Positions 1 through 11,712 of a DNA stretch of 64,000 bases are shown piece after piece. The position numbers and the translations under genes are program-made. This DNA comes from Baylisascaris procyonis (Eukaryota; Nematoda; Chromadorea; Rhabditida; Ascarididae), in contig JAZARR010000246.1 in NCBI GenBank assembly GCA_037389465.1, positions 121,816-185,815 on the forward strand. Direction: 5' to 3'. A model generated the notes under the pieces. The model worked only from the letters and a program-made list of their open reading frames with translations, was not told where the DNA came from and made no database searches. Position 1 is the first letter of the stretch, and each line of letters opens with the position of its first letter.

Positions 1-61
1 CTTAATAACAGCTATACAAATAGCTATGGCCACTTCTCGCCTAGCCTATTTTAAAAAGTTG

Positions 62-368
62 TGTCGCGTGAAACTGCGAAAGTCGAAGCAAATTTCCAGC
101 GAAATAACTAAAAAGATTTCGCTGGAGATTTGGTGGTAATGGAAATATAGAATCTCCACATTATTTTGAGAGATTCTATGTCTCCTCCTCTTGTTGTCGT
201 TCCAACTAACTGTACTTAACTCACCATCTCGTGTCTATATCGCCTTTTCCTAGTGTCTACAAGGGCATGTCAGCCCCTGCTCTGTATCTGAGCTACCCCC
301 CCCCCCCACCCCCTCCGCCTTAGCTGTCTCGTTGCCGCCATTCATTTTTGCTGCGTTTATTTGCGACA
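62..368 (+). mobile_element. Solo LTR, distant relative of the element E LTR
   Basis: A 307-bp unit begins TGTCGCGTGAAACTGCGAAA and ends TTTGCGACA. It lines up over its whole length with the reverse complement of the element E LTR (35785-36045 and 41895-42154), at roughly 70-75 per cent identity by eye. Landmarks shared in order are the terminal TGTCGC/GCGACA inverted repeats, two hairpins (stems 95-105/116-126 and 147-156/170-179) and a C-rich stretch before a TTTATTTGCGACA end. No internal retroelement sequence follows. The flanking 5-mers (AGTTG before, ACTAT after) do not match, so either the target duplication has decayed or the unit is one end of an element cut by the window edge. Confidence 0.7.
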
Positions 369-3300
369 ACTATTTGCGAATAAAAGAATTACGATTTTCT
401 AGAGAAAAAAGCCTAACCCTTTCAAACGTTGACAATCTTCCGTTGCATAAAACGTGGCCAAAGCAACACTCCCATACTACCATGGATAAAGCGACCAGCT
501 CACTTACTTTAGGTGAAGATAAGAGGTTCTTTCATAGAAGAGTCAGTTCACCTTGAAGTCTTGTTCAGCCTATTGCAACATTAAAAAGTATTTTAAAATT
601 ATAAAAAAAGGCTATTTTCACAACATGCGCTATTGGCGTTGGAGGACCATATTTCCCCTCCGTTCCCCCACCCTAAAAACGTGGACTTTCCATTGCACGT
701 GTTTTTTGCTCTTCACCCATATCTTGCAAACCTTTCCATCCGCCTTCCCCTGAGTCTTTTCTACACCATCACATATAAAAATTAGCTCATCCATTCAAAG
801 ATAAGGAATACGCCATTTGGTGCTATTATTACTCCTTTCATTTTTTATCTATTAATGCAGTTATTAAAAAGTGCAACTTTTACATAGCGCTCATCTGAAA
901 ATTCAGTAAAATCAGTGAAAAATGTTGGGAACGATTTTCTTAGAAAGGATTGAAAAAATGAAAAAAAATTCAAATATTGTTATAATTTTAAGAAAAAACA
1001 GCAATTTCTTTGCTTAAAAAAGAATATGCAAATCGTCAACATTCATATTCAAATAAAAAAGTAAAGACTTCATAGGAAAACATATACAAATCAATGCTGA
1101 AATAAATAAATTAAAAAAAAAGAAACAGCGTCCACATGACGTACTAAACAGAGCGGTAATGATGAGAGATCGGTGATCAAACCAGGCAGATATGTTGTTC
1201 TCTGTTTGAAGGGTGCTGTGTTCCTTTTCTTCTTTTGCAGGATTCGTCCAACAAAAACAACAACAATAATAATAACACGTTTAACCCACTATCGTTTGTT
1301 TACCTTTTGATCTAATCATCGATTATGAACCAATCATTTAAGTGCACCGGAAATATTGGCGCTATTTGAAACACAGTGACGCGAGGCTAAACATTTATAA
1401 CCATTAAATATAAAAATTCAATCAACTGAGACAGGTAATGAGTCTACCTGAGTTACTAATAATACCATTCCATATAAAAAATTAGTTTTTGCATACAACG
1501 AATTCATCTATGGTAATAATTATGCTATTATATAGAAAAATTCAACCTGTTTATGTAGACAATGAATCTACCTGTGCTATCACTAACGAGAGGGATTGGA
1601 GAAATGGACAAAAAACACTACTATAAAATGTCAAATCTTTTGACATTTAGGTATTATTATAAACGGTACTATTTAATGTTTGAGGCAAGCGGTAAGATAG
1701 GCAGAGGAGCGGTTAATAAATAAATTGATATTTAAATAAGCCTATATAGGGATATAATCTTTTCAATATTCAACGGAAAAGAAGGTGACATATAAGTAAG
1801 AAAGTTCGACGACTGCAAAACTCCGAAATAAAAATAATTATTATCGAAATATTTCACAAACAATACTCAAATGATCTTTGGACAAGCAAATCTTTATATC
1901 GATAAATCACGGAAAATTTCCGATTATAAAGGGGAATATCTCCGGTTGTTAGATTAAACAATAACATTTCCTTAGTTAATATCATCAAATATCCTCTTTT
2001 TATAAATGTGAATATTAAAATATTCACCAATAATTCACCACTGAATGAAAGCACTAATTATAAAAGATTCTGCAGCAAAATATCCCTAGATGACGTCATT
2101 CAAGTGCAAATTTTACGTTCACTACTAAACAACTATATTAGAGACATATATTTTACTAAGAAATTGAGATCAGCGGATATCAAAAACGAATTGAAATAGA
2201 CGGGAAAAAGCAGAAGGTTTTTTAAGGTGGAAAAACAAGCGGTCAATGGAAGGAGAAAAATTTCAGATTAAAAAAAATATTTCCTGGGTAATTCAATATT
2301 TTGAGTCCACTTCAGCTGAGAGTACGACCTCCACCTATGGAGTTGCTTATTTTTATGAAGAAAGAAAGATATTAATAAATCTAGATGAATCGAAAATTAA
2401 CGGCGTATTCTATGCACGACTAATTGTTGATAAATGCAATAGGAAATGAAATGAAATAAAATTTGACACCTATATTTATCGTTTTCGCACCTGCTAACTC
2501 CCCCTCCTTCCTTGTGGTGACCTCAGGTCACACAGACAGCTCCCCCACCTCCACCTGTTTCCTTGCGTGATGACTTCAGCTCACAAAGATAGTTTTGAGA
2601 CCCGAAGAAATTGAAATATTTGCAATTTATAATTCGTTGCAAAAGTGCTTTAAATGAACTGACCAATTAGAATGTTCAAAGCACATTCGATCATAATACA
2701 AAAAACATCGCTAAATGTCAAGTTAAAATGAGAAAAAAGAAATAACTCATTTATCATTCCATTAAAAAAAGACTATAATGCACATGAATTTCTTCCGCTT
2801 CAAATCTCTTTTTCCTTCCTCCAAACAAAGAAAAAAACAACTCGACGTATCATATAGAATATTTGTGTAGTCAATTAAAAGATACAGATGAGCAAGTAAT
2901 CGATGAAGACTTCAAAAAACATATCGGCGTATCTTTAATAAACATTGAAGATGATAAGTGCTATCAACATATCATATTTATTCGCTATTTAAAATCTATT
3001 TTCATGAACGAATTCCCACTAAAACGTATTCGTTACTCAATATAAAACAAACTATGATTATGCAAACGAACATGTGTTATGTCATCTACTGATTTTTATT
3101 TCCCCTGGTCTAAAATCTAGAGTAAAAGGCATTCATAAAGTATTGTCTTAAATTACGCCCTTCGCTTATCACCCCTTCCCTTTCCTCTAGCCGCCTCTTA
3201 TCTTCTAGTAAGGCTAGCAGAAGTAATCCACACCTATCATAAAACAATTGCATAAAAAAATAGAAAATAATAAGAAGAGACGAATAAAGAGTTGAAATTT

Positions 3301-5425
3301 TCCAATGACATATCTTTGAAGACTAATAAAATGTGTTGTGCACTCGTGGAATTCACACGAGAACAACACATGCGAGTAAAGGTGGCTGTAAAAGCAAAAC
3401 GAGAACAAATGTTCGAACTTTGTGAGAGAATCAATTGAGAAAACGAAACAAAAGCAAAACGTAGAACGACGATCACTCGACGGGGGGATCGATGAAGCTT
3501 GTCGAATTCCATCATCAAAGCACCCCACACCGGCCAACAGAACCTTGCAAAAAAAAATTTCCACCATTGAATTGTACTGTTGTATTGGCTGACATGATCG
3601 TGGGTCATTCCCCCCATAACAAATGGAAAACCAAGTTTAGCAGCCCCCTTCCCCAACAACCAGTAACCAACCAACGGCAAAGGGTAGGCAACACGAATCG
3701 ACGGAGCGCGTAACGCCGGTAAATGCACATTGCCAACGCGCACACATTGCCCTCTACGCTCTCTTCGCATGTACGCGCGCCTCGCTATGATGTGCCGGGC
3801 GGCATTTCTCTCACTCTTCGTTGCTGTCGATCTACGAATATTATGCGACGAACGCCTGAATTTCAATTGTTCTTCAAATATTCCACACCCTTTACAAATC
3901 CACTGGTGACTCTATTCGCCACGGAATTACCTTACGATATCTTTGGGGTTAAGAGAACGGTTTATTAGACGTTCTATAAACAGCGAACAGAATAAAGAGT
4001 GGGCGGGTCCATCAGCGGCAAGATCGATAGTCCGATGGAGCGTCGTGATGCGCATATGCGAAACGTTTTGCATACAGTTTTCGCGTTTTTCAAATATTTT
4101 CCGAAAATTTTCTTCCTCTGGAACGGAATGCGAATTCCGTCGGGCGATTGTCGAACAGGAAGATTAGCGGAAAGTGCGGCATTCAATCGGCGGAGTATAA
4201 TTGCTCGAAAGAGATTCGTAGTTTGCTATACTACACACATACGCACACAATCGCTTCGTCACGCAATTCTAAGGGCGCGCGTTTGTTTTGTCGAATGTTG
4301 CCGACGCCTGCGTCTATGCGATCCGTATAACATTGAGCATAGACGCATATTGCAGCACTATTTCGTATGCGGCATAGAGTCGCGACGGTCTTTCGCCATG
4401 TCCTCGTAGCACTCCTATAAGATCGACTAACGAGAGACTGGCACGACCTCGTAAAACTCGGCCATTTCTTTGCATGTCTCTCTTCTACTATTATTTCATG
4501 CTCTTTTCACCATCAGTTTTGCGCTATCTGTTCCTAACCATTCTACGTGTTCTTTTCTTTCGCAGATTTCTTTATGTCATTCCTCTTCAGACGTCCTCAC
4601 TGTTCGATTGCGACATATTTTCTTTCCTAGCCTGGTTGTTCTATCTTGCTCTTACGTTACTACATACAGCAAATTCTCCGTTTCTTGCCCTTGCTTTCAT
4701 TGCGATGAATACTCCCTTCAGAGTGTTTATTTCTCATGTGTCTCTTCCATTCATATGATTCCCCGTTCACAAGCACAGCCCCACATCGAACTTGATCAGA
4801 GCTCATATGCGTTTGGGCGACCCGAAAAAGTGAACGTGCACTTTTGCCTCCTATATATCACGTAGTTTCTCTCTATCTCTCTTCCTATATCACTTCGATC
4901 TGGTTTGCAGGAACATTTGATATCCATGTTGCAAAACAGACCTTTTTGCATCCTCGGTCATTATTAGCCCAATCACACGACTGTCACTAAATTAAACTCC
5001 CAGAACCTTTATGCGTGCAGCAATAAGGCGAAGTTGATCGAAAACTCCAGCTAGTAAAGCGTAAGAGGGACGAGGATTGGAAGTGGAGGGGGAGGGGGGA
5101 ATGCGATAAAATGTTCTCCCACCGTAGATCAATGAACCGTATCTCAGGATTCTCAACGTGAAAAAAATTGAAGTTCCGCATTCTATTGCGCAACACTTCA
5201 CATAAACAATGTACACACGGACAAATCGTGTAACTATGTCGAATCGATGACGTCATCTGCTTTTAGTTGGTCATAAAGGATAAGTACATAGATTGACATT
5301 ATCGGGCACGTCATTGCATTGTTTCATCTTTGAAGTGTACAAAATTAAGGAAAACCTTTTTGGGCAGGATGAATCTGAACGACGACCACCGATACTCATT
5401 CCTGGGAAACGCTCGAACAACATCA
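369..5425. other. Gene-poor AT-rich sequence with a CpG-rich island near 3480-4460
   Basis: No ORF here looks like a protein family I recognise, and no convincing exon with flanking splice sites was seen. Most of it is A/T-rich intergenic-type sequence. From about 3480 to 4460 the composition becomes richer in G+C and CpG, with short palindromes such as CGCATATGCG. That could be a promoter or CpG-rich regulatory block for a gene outside what I can recognise, or the remains of a transposon. The long minus-strand open frame across 3237-3866 has low-complexity, unfamiliar content and is treated as chance. Confidence 0.5.
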
Positions 5426-5426
5426 A

Positions 5427-5608
5427 TGATACGGGATGTGAACACGTTTAACGATACGAAATGTCGCTAGCTCGAGCTACATCAACGATATATGAGATGT
5501 GTTAGCTGGAACACCTTCAGCGACACGGGATGTCGTTAGCTCGAGCTATATCAACGATACGAGATGTCGTTAGCTCGAGCTACATCAACGATACGAGATG
5601 TCATCGGC
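5427..5608. repeat. 34-bp minisatellite with a palindromic AGCTCGAGCT core
   Basis: Units start at about 5452, 5486, 5521, 5555 and 5589, a spacing of 34-35 bp. Each reads roughly CGATACGAGATGTCGTTAGC followed by TCGAGCTACATCAA. The junction TTAGCTCGAGCTA contains the 10-bp palindrome AGCTCGAGCT, which is kept in three units and degraded in the unit at 5486. A partial, diverged unit precedes the array. Confidence 0.85.
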
Positions 5609-5849
5609 TCATCTTTAACACGCTCTAATGTTTCTTACTACATACTCATATACCATTCTGAACGTATCATGCCGATCCCGAATGACTACAATGCAATACG
5701 AAACATTTCAAAATCATTATCCCATTTATTTCTGCTGAAAACAATCTTCCATTAGTCAAAGGAAAAAAATGTTTGCTATTGTTATATATATTGAGGTATG
5801 AAAGAATTTATGCAATATAGCCTTTTATAATTTTTTCTGAATGCATCAG

Positions 5850-5935
5850 CCGATTATTGAAATGAAGTCAATAGACCAGCCGAATATTGAAATGCATGCC
5901 AATAGACCAACCGATTATTGAAATGCGTATAAATA
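5850..5935. repeat. About 30-bp tandem repeat, three units
   Basis: Three successive copies of approximately CCGATTATTGAAATG followed by a short variable part and CAATAGACCA, starting near 5850, 5880 and 5911. The middle copy has CCGAATATTG in place of CCGATTATTG. Non-coding. Confidence 0.75.
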
Positions 5936-6217
5936 ATAAAAGTTATGCAATAAGGCATTCATATTTCGGTAGATTCGATTGATCTACGAAGCAATGACAC
6001 ATCTCTTATAGTTTATTCGGCATGGATATCTATCTGGAGATGAAATATATGCAAATTTTTATACACTTAAATGGACGTAATTTCTTTCGGTGTTGATGGC
6101 TTAACTTCAGTATTGCCATAGAAGGTCGCCGCTGGGCTTAAATTGAAACACCAAATTTTATTGCTTTAGCTTCAGATATTTTCGACTTTTAACTGTGGCG
6201 CGGACAAAGAGACGCAC

Positions 6218-6218
<1 letters not shown>

Positions 6219-6257
<39 letters not shown>
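6219..6257. repeat. (TA)n microsatellite
   Basis: An uninterrupted run of about 19 TA dinucleotides. Read through in frame it gives an artefactual Tyr-Ile repeat, so the open frame across it should not be called a gene. Confidence 0.95.
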
Positions 6258-6266
<9 letters not shown>

Positions 6267-7064
6267 ACGGTCCTATGTAGAGATCAGAATGAGAATAAAA
6301 AAGACCCCAAGTCACGCTCGAATTTTATAAACGGATGTTATTTTATGAGGTGCTTTCAGATGGAGCAACATGCGTGCATAATTGCGATACTGAAATCAGC
6401 ATCTTTCAGGATTCTTTTCGTACAGAACGACATGATGGCAGAAATTTGAGTAAAGTCAAGTCAACACCTTTACAAATTTCAAAATCATGTATAAAATAGT
6501 CTTTAGGAAAGACTCATTATTTTTGACTGGTTTATTTCACCGTTAGATTATCAACCCTTATCCAATAGCAAAAAACTTCAAAAAAGCGAAAGTATTAAGT
6601 AATTATAAGAATTTATATAAAAGATATTGCGAATAATTCGCAAAATTTTTATAAGATAATAAAACAATTAAGTATAATTGTTTGATTTGATCAAGTCTTC
6701 TCAATGCAATGTAAATGTGCTTTAAGTCAACTTTTCCTCGTTGGTTAAGTGCCTCTGATCTAAGATAAAATCCAGTGTTAAATGGGTTATCGATTGATAT
6801 GGAAGATCAAGATTCGATATAACAGGAAAACGTTTCATCGGATAATAGATTTTTTCGTGCGTAATGTTGAAAGAAAGACGGTACATGAAGAGAATCCCAC
6901 CGAATCTTATCGTTCCCTTCTCCTACCCCCTTCTAAACAAAGAGAGTCGTCATTTTCCTTATAAAGAAAGAATGACAGGATATGCACTGCACAATAAAGG
7001 TGCAGAGTTAGCTACAACAGTTTCACCCGTAAACTGAGACTCAAAATTTAGAAGGTGACTTAAA

Positions 7065-7098
7065 CTCGCCGAACTCAAGCTGCTGCAGATTCGGCGAG
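7065..7098. other. Short perfect inverted repeat
   Basis: CTCGCCGAA at 7065-7073 is the exact reverse complement of TTCGGCGAG at 7090-7098, with a 16-base spacer containing CTGCTGCAG. It is G+C-rich inside AT-rich DNA. It could be a transposon terminus remnant or a small structured element; nothing in the sequence decides. Confidence 0.5.
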
Positions 7099-8472
7099 TC
7101 AGAATATGCATTGACGAGTGGGGCTAAACTGTGGTGTTTAAAATGTTATGAAATAATCGAATGCGATATGAAATAATTGAAAACACCATTTTTATTGATT
7201 TTTTGCAATAACATAAGCTAAAAATACGAAGCAAGTTTTTTTTTGCTGATCTGTTAACTGTATGACGCGGGAGCTCTAAAATATTTTTTATTGGGAAATA
7301 CGAGAGGAGAGGAATATAATTAATTGTATTGCATTGTAAGATTCTTTATTCATAGAAGAAGAAGACTGTAGTGAAGCAGCGGAATACAAGAACAACAGAA
7401 ATGCGCATACCAAGAAAAAATGTCGTCTGAGAATGTATCATAAAGCAGCACATCAAAATACACCAGAACACATCCATGCATCAATCGCCGAAGATCTGGC
7501 ACCTCTCTGACGAATTTGCACTAAACCGCAGATTCCACCTGCTAAGCGATACACAAATTTCCAGTATTTTCTGGAACTCTACTCCAAACCCGCATCACTC
7601 TGTACTGAAAGCTCTGTAGAACGTTGTTCAGCTAGCACATCTTGCATGCCAACTGAAAACGGCGACTACGGCGATGCGATTGGGAGCAAAAGGAAAGAAG
7701 TTATCGAAGGATACATCAGAATACAGAGAAATATCCAACGATAATTTTATAAAATAATGCCACATCAAGCATTACTCTCCTATGCTCCAAATTCTCAAGC
7801 TCGAAACCCCTAAGAAGCGCAGTACAGTCGGGTTTATAAGTAATTAAGGCAATAAACTCTTTGGAGCCACGGCGGCCAAGGGGAAGGCGTGTTGGAAATT
7901 AGAAGGTGAATAAACCAATGATCCGTCAACCCTATACATAAAAGATGATATTGTTCAATTAATCGATGGATTACTCCTTATGGGTAGTTCCACTGTCGTT
8001 TCGCAGATGCATGATCGATGGATGTATTAGTGTAACATTTTTTGGTTACAACTATGTAATGCGTCGAGTACAAATGGAAAAATAATTTATCCTTAATCGG
8101 CACGTAACTTACACACGCCAACGCCTACGTTTCCTTTGCCGATGTAAGAACCATGGGATTATCCTCAATTCATCATGGACGCAACTCGTCACCTTCTTTC
8201 CGGAAACACAACTTTCGATCGCCTTATCACAAAGTTCAACGCTGATATCTATCCCTGGGAAACAGGAGATGCCGGCGACGACCATTCTCCTACGTTTAGC
8301 TTTTCAAACAATGTTTCAACTCCATCCGCAATAAACTTTCTTCACATATTCTTATGCGTATATCTCACATCTCTTCTATTTCATGGAGATCTCGTAACTG
8401 GGATTGGAAAACTGCCTTTATTCAAAAACATAATCGTCTCATCTCACAGAGATACAACACCCTCTCAAACGA

Positions 8473-9219
8473 ATGGATGTCACTGCAGAAAATATCGCGG
8501 ACCTGCTGAAAGTATTCCCATGCAAGAAACTGGAGATATCCGAGGTCTTCACAGAACACAAAGTTCGCGGCAAGTGCTATCGAGATCTACCAGTACGCTA
8601 CAAGGGCAAGATCCTATTCGTCCAAGACCGTGGAGTGAAGACTGCAGTGGAAGAAATCACCTGTAGCGAGATCAGAACGAAGCAGGACAAAAGGATTGCG
8701 GAGGAATGGGCGCGTCAAACTGAAGAAGAGGAACCAATTTTCGACGCGCCACCGCTCATGGACATATCTGAGGAAACGCTTCAGTCCATGCTAAACATGT
8801 TCGAGAGGGCGCACCAAGCATGGGAACAACCCTCAAAGGAAAGGGAAAAGTCGATGGCCGACTCCATACGAGACGAAGCGGAGGAAGTTATCGAGGCTGC
8901 CAGCGAAACAATCGACAAATCCACTGTCACTATCGCGAAGGAACTCGAGGTCATCGCCTCGCAATGGCGGTGGATCATAGTTGCGGCGATCGCGGTGGGA
9001 TTAGGAGTCGCAGGCGCCGCGGCGGCACACTTCGGGCGACAGTACGTCCTCTACCTGACGGGATGCTGCCTCGTTAGATGTCGACAAAAGAAAAGAAGAG
9101 CGACTGAAGCAGCAAATGAAGAGATAGAAATTCCGACGAGGATGCAGAGTTTTGAACCGATCTGGGTGCCTGTTGCAAATTTCCAAGGCGAGTGGCGCAG
9201 ATCGGGAGGATATTCGTAA
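8473..9219 (+). CDS. Env-like C-terminal region of a BEL-type retroelement (fragment)
   Basis: A 248-residue open frame. Near residue 50 it carries KCYRDLPVRYKGK, matching the Cys-x-x-x-Leu-Pro-Val pattern of element C (ECFEWLPV). A long acidic/helical stretch follows, then a transmembrane segment (WRWIIVAAIAVGLGVAGAAA, about residues 167-186) and a basic Cys-containing tail (CCLVRCRQKKRR). The layout of helix, Trp-flanked membrane anchor and Cys/Lys-Arg tail is the same as in the env-like ends of elements C and E, so I call it the membrane-anchored C-terminus of a retroelement envelope-like protein. The frame is closed upstream by TAA at 8431-8433. A frame starting at 8175 may hold diverged upstream env sequence. 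No pol lies nearby, so this is an isolated remnant, unusually still open over 248 codons. Retention for a host function is possible but undemonstrated. Confidence 0.55.
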   Translation: MDVTAENIADLLKVFPCKKLEISEVFTEHKVRGKCYRDLPVRYKGKILFVQDRGVKTAVEEITCSEIRTKQDKRIAEEWARQTEEEEPIFDAPPLMDISEETLQSMLNMFERAHQAWEQPSKEREKSMADSIRDEAEEVIEAASETIDKSTVTIAKELEVIASQWRWIIVAAIAVGLGVAGAAAAHFGRQYVLYLTGCCLVRCRQKKRRATEAANEEIEIPTRMQSFEPIWVPVANFQGEWRRSGGYS

Positions 9220-9690
9220 TCGCGCATGCCGTTGTGGCGACTCGCTGGCGCCGTTGAATAGCAAAAGGCGGTTAGCCGTCTCAGGCGCCAGCTAAGATGG
9301 ACGGCCGATGCACCTGCACCGAAAACGAAACAAAGCAAAAGGAAACATGGCCCAAAAAAAGAGGCGAAATAAAGGAAAGGAGGCTGAATCGGAAATGGTC
9401 AACGAAATCGAAGGCCGAGTTGAGCAGGGGGATATAAGCAGCCCAAGCTCAACTCCGCCATTCGCGTGCTAATCAAGGACGGTCTGTGTATAGTTAAAGG
9501 CGACCCGACTTCGCTTCTGTGCTTCGCTCTCCGCTCGCTTCGCTTTTTCGTACACGCCTTGTATCGCCCGTCTACTTTACATACTGAGCTGTTTCCGCTT
9601 CTACGTTGGATCTACTGAACGTAAATGCTTGATACCCAATTTCATTATAGCCAATTCATTTCTCGTTCAGTACACTCGGTCACATGTAAG
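9207..9690 (+). mobile_element. Probable 3' LTR region of the env fragment's element
   Basis: The env-like frame ends across TCGGGAG, which matches the CGGGAG polypurine tract directly before the 3' LTR in elements B, C and E. What follows contains a TATA motif (GATATAAGCAG, TATAAG at 9433-9438) and a T/C-rich stretch as expected for an LTR. The left terminus is unclear: it is GATATTCG at 9207, while a TGTGGCGA start is present at 9233. No second copy exists in the window to define the ends. Position is from context only. Confidence 0.35.
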
Positions 9691-9783
9691 TACATCCATA
9701 AAATCTGTCCAAATGGCATATCGAAAATTTCTTGCTAACCAGGACAGCCCCAAATCTCTTACTAATAAACTTTGTTGCCGTAG

Positions 9784-9925
9784 ACACACTGGTAAAAATA
9801 TACACTGGTAAAAACACTGGTAAAAAAAATCTGGTAAAAACATATACACTGGTAAAAACTGGTAAAACATGCACTGTACACTGGTAACGTGTGTATATTT
9901 TACCTGGTAAAAATATACAGTCGTA
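9784..9925. repeat. Irregular CTGGTAAAAA tandem repeat
   Basis: At least seven copies of CTGGTAAAA in about 140 bp, spaced irregularly and interleaved with TATACA or CATGCA blocks (for example ATATACACTGGTAAAAACAC). It sits between the env/LTR remnant and a Penelope-like fragment. Non-coding. Confidence 0.8.
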
Positions 9926-10021
9926 AAAACTCATAAGCCTAATTTCAATCCCTAATCATCCAATCCTTCTCACTTCTCCGTACGTCCTATCATCTCCAGT
10001 TGCGATGGCCTTACTGATCGC

Positions 10022-10600
10022 ATGTCGTGGCTACTTTCTAAAAATCTCTCTCCCCTTCCCAACTTTGTCCCATCACATTTGAAAAGCACAGCTGACTTTC
10101 TTTTGCGTCTTCAGCAAGCTAACCAACACCCCGCTACCTCCGACAACAATGTTTCTTTCGCAATTTTGATGCTACCAAGCTCTACACTAACGTTTCCAGG
10201 GATAATCCTCTACTCATCTCTCCAACTTTCTCCATGACCTTTTCGATAACATTTGCACCTAGGTTTTCACAAATGCTTGTTTAGCACCACTATCTGAAGC
10301 CTATCTCAGCTTCTTCTGTTTCACCTGGTCTGGATCCTATTACGAACAAGTTAGGGGTCTGGCCATGGGCAACAACCGATAGTAGCCATCCTTTTCATGG
10401 AAGCTCTTCAACGTCGCTCATTACGCATGAATCCCGTATTCTGCGCTCGATATATTAATAATATGTTCCTCTTTGCTAAATCCCCTGATTACCTACAACA
10501 AATATCCGACACTCTTAAGAATGCCGATTTTTTCACCTGTCTGACTATCGAAAACCCATCTGTAGAAGGATTCTTTATTTTCGGTTTATTTTAATATAGG
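10022..10600 (+). pseudogene. Penelope-like (PLE-type) reverse transcriptase remnant
   Basis: Fragments of one RT are spread over different frames. Near 10028 is LLSKNLSPLPNFVPSHLKS and then DFLLRLQQAN. In the next frame at about 10160 is DATKLYTNVSRDNPL, resembling the PLE motif around FDVTSLYTNVP. Near 10345 is YEQVRGLAMGNN, followed by two stop codons. In a third frame (10397 on) is MEALQRR and RYINNMFLF. The order SKNL, LYTN, GLAMGNN, ME, RYIDD-type box is the RT core order of Penelope-like elements. The catalytic Asp pair of the RYIDD box is Asn-Asn here, so the remnant is dead by point mutation as well as by frameshift. No GIY-YIG endonuclease part was seen. Family assignment is by motif recognition only. 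Confidence 0.7.
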
Positions 10601-11610
10601 ATTTTTTTAAACGACCACAGGAGCATTTCTTAGAAAAAATTTCATACTGAACAGAAATTCATGAGCAAATTTATTAGCAGGCAATTTCCCAAAGGTAATG
10701 ACTCACAATATGGATTCTAATTTTAGCAGCATTGCAGAGACGCTTGTATTTAAATGCAGGGCAGGATCCTTTCATTTAAGAGGCACTTCTTTTCAAAGAG
10801 CGGTAAGTTTGTGCTGTTTATGGCTTTGTTTTCCACTGGTTTAATTCTTTTTGAAGTTTATGTGTTCGCATCCGTTATTAGATTGGGGGGAGTGAGGAAG
10901 AGGAGAGGGAGAAAGGTGGTTCAAGGCCTCTAGATCCAGGTAGTACAGCATTCTTAGACATAACCCTGCCTGCGTATAGGGCTACATTCGACACTGGTCT
11001 TCTCTTCATGAAGGGGTTCCATCTGTTACTCTTTCTCGGCTCTGACATCAGGAGCCTTATATTTGCACAAATATGGTAAATGTAGTTTATAGCTGCAGCG
11101 ACACTGTTTTGTTCGGTCAGACTAATCATGTTGAACAATTTGAATGGTGCATAATCACTTGTGTTTTACAATGTGTCGAAGCGTTGTCGTCTTTTTCCAC
11201 GGCTTTCTTACATTCGGTTATTTATTCTTTGGTATCGCGCCATGCATCTCTTTTCCTTAAATTATACTACCCTGACGACAAAAATTCATTCACATTGAGG
11301 GCATAAGTGAATAAACGCAACTATTGTTTAGCGCATCGTGATTGATCCATTGCAATGCACAGACGCTGGTGAAATCTTTGAGGGACGGATAGTCGCAATT
11401 GTCAGTAGCTATACAGTTTATTGCAGACTGCATCTCAAACGGCTCGAGCTTTAGTCCATTAGTTCCGCGCTGAAGCTTAAGGTTGTATTTCAGTATAAGT
11501 TCATATAGGTTTAGCCTAATTAATTATTAATTCTTTAATGAGCAACCAAACAAACTCATTGATCACAAAGAGACGAATACCATCACTTATGAACAATAAA
11601 ACAATAAAGC
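10601..11610. other. Intergenic, nothing recognised
   Basis: About 1 kb between the Penelope-like remnant and the TA repeat. I see no coding exon, RNA gene or repeat structure that I can defend. Confidence 0.45.
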
Positions 11611-11656
11611 AAATATATATATATATATATTTATTTATTTATATACATACGCGTAT

Positions 11657-11708
<52 letters not shown>
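11611..11708. repeat. Interrupted (TA)n microsatellite
   Basis: Two long TA runs (about 11613-11630 and 11661-11708), separated by TTATTTATTTATATACATACGCGTATACAC. Read on the minus strand, this is the tail next to the tRNA-headed unit at 11797-11868. Confidence 0.95.

Positions 11709-11712
<4 letters not shown>

Larger units (their letters stand above)
5936..8170. other. Intergenic, no gene recognised
   Basis: AT-rich sequence holding only the TA microsatellite and the hairpin listed separately. Open frames are short and unfamiliar, and no RNA gene was recognised. Confidence 0.5.

Noticed and set aside
3237..3866. Minus-strand 209-codon frame
   Set aside because: Unfamiliar composition, overlapped by other frames in CpG-rich DNA, no splice context or domain.
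4470..4865. Plus-strand 131-codon frame with a hydrophobic start resembling a signal peptide
   Set aside because: T/C-rich DNA gives Leu/Phe/Ser-rich frames by composition, and an alternative frame over the same bases is equally hydrophobic.
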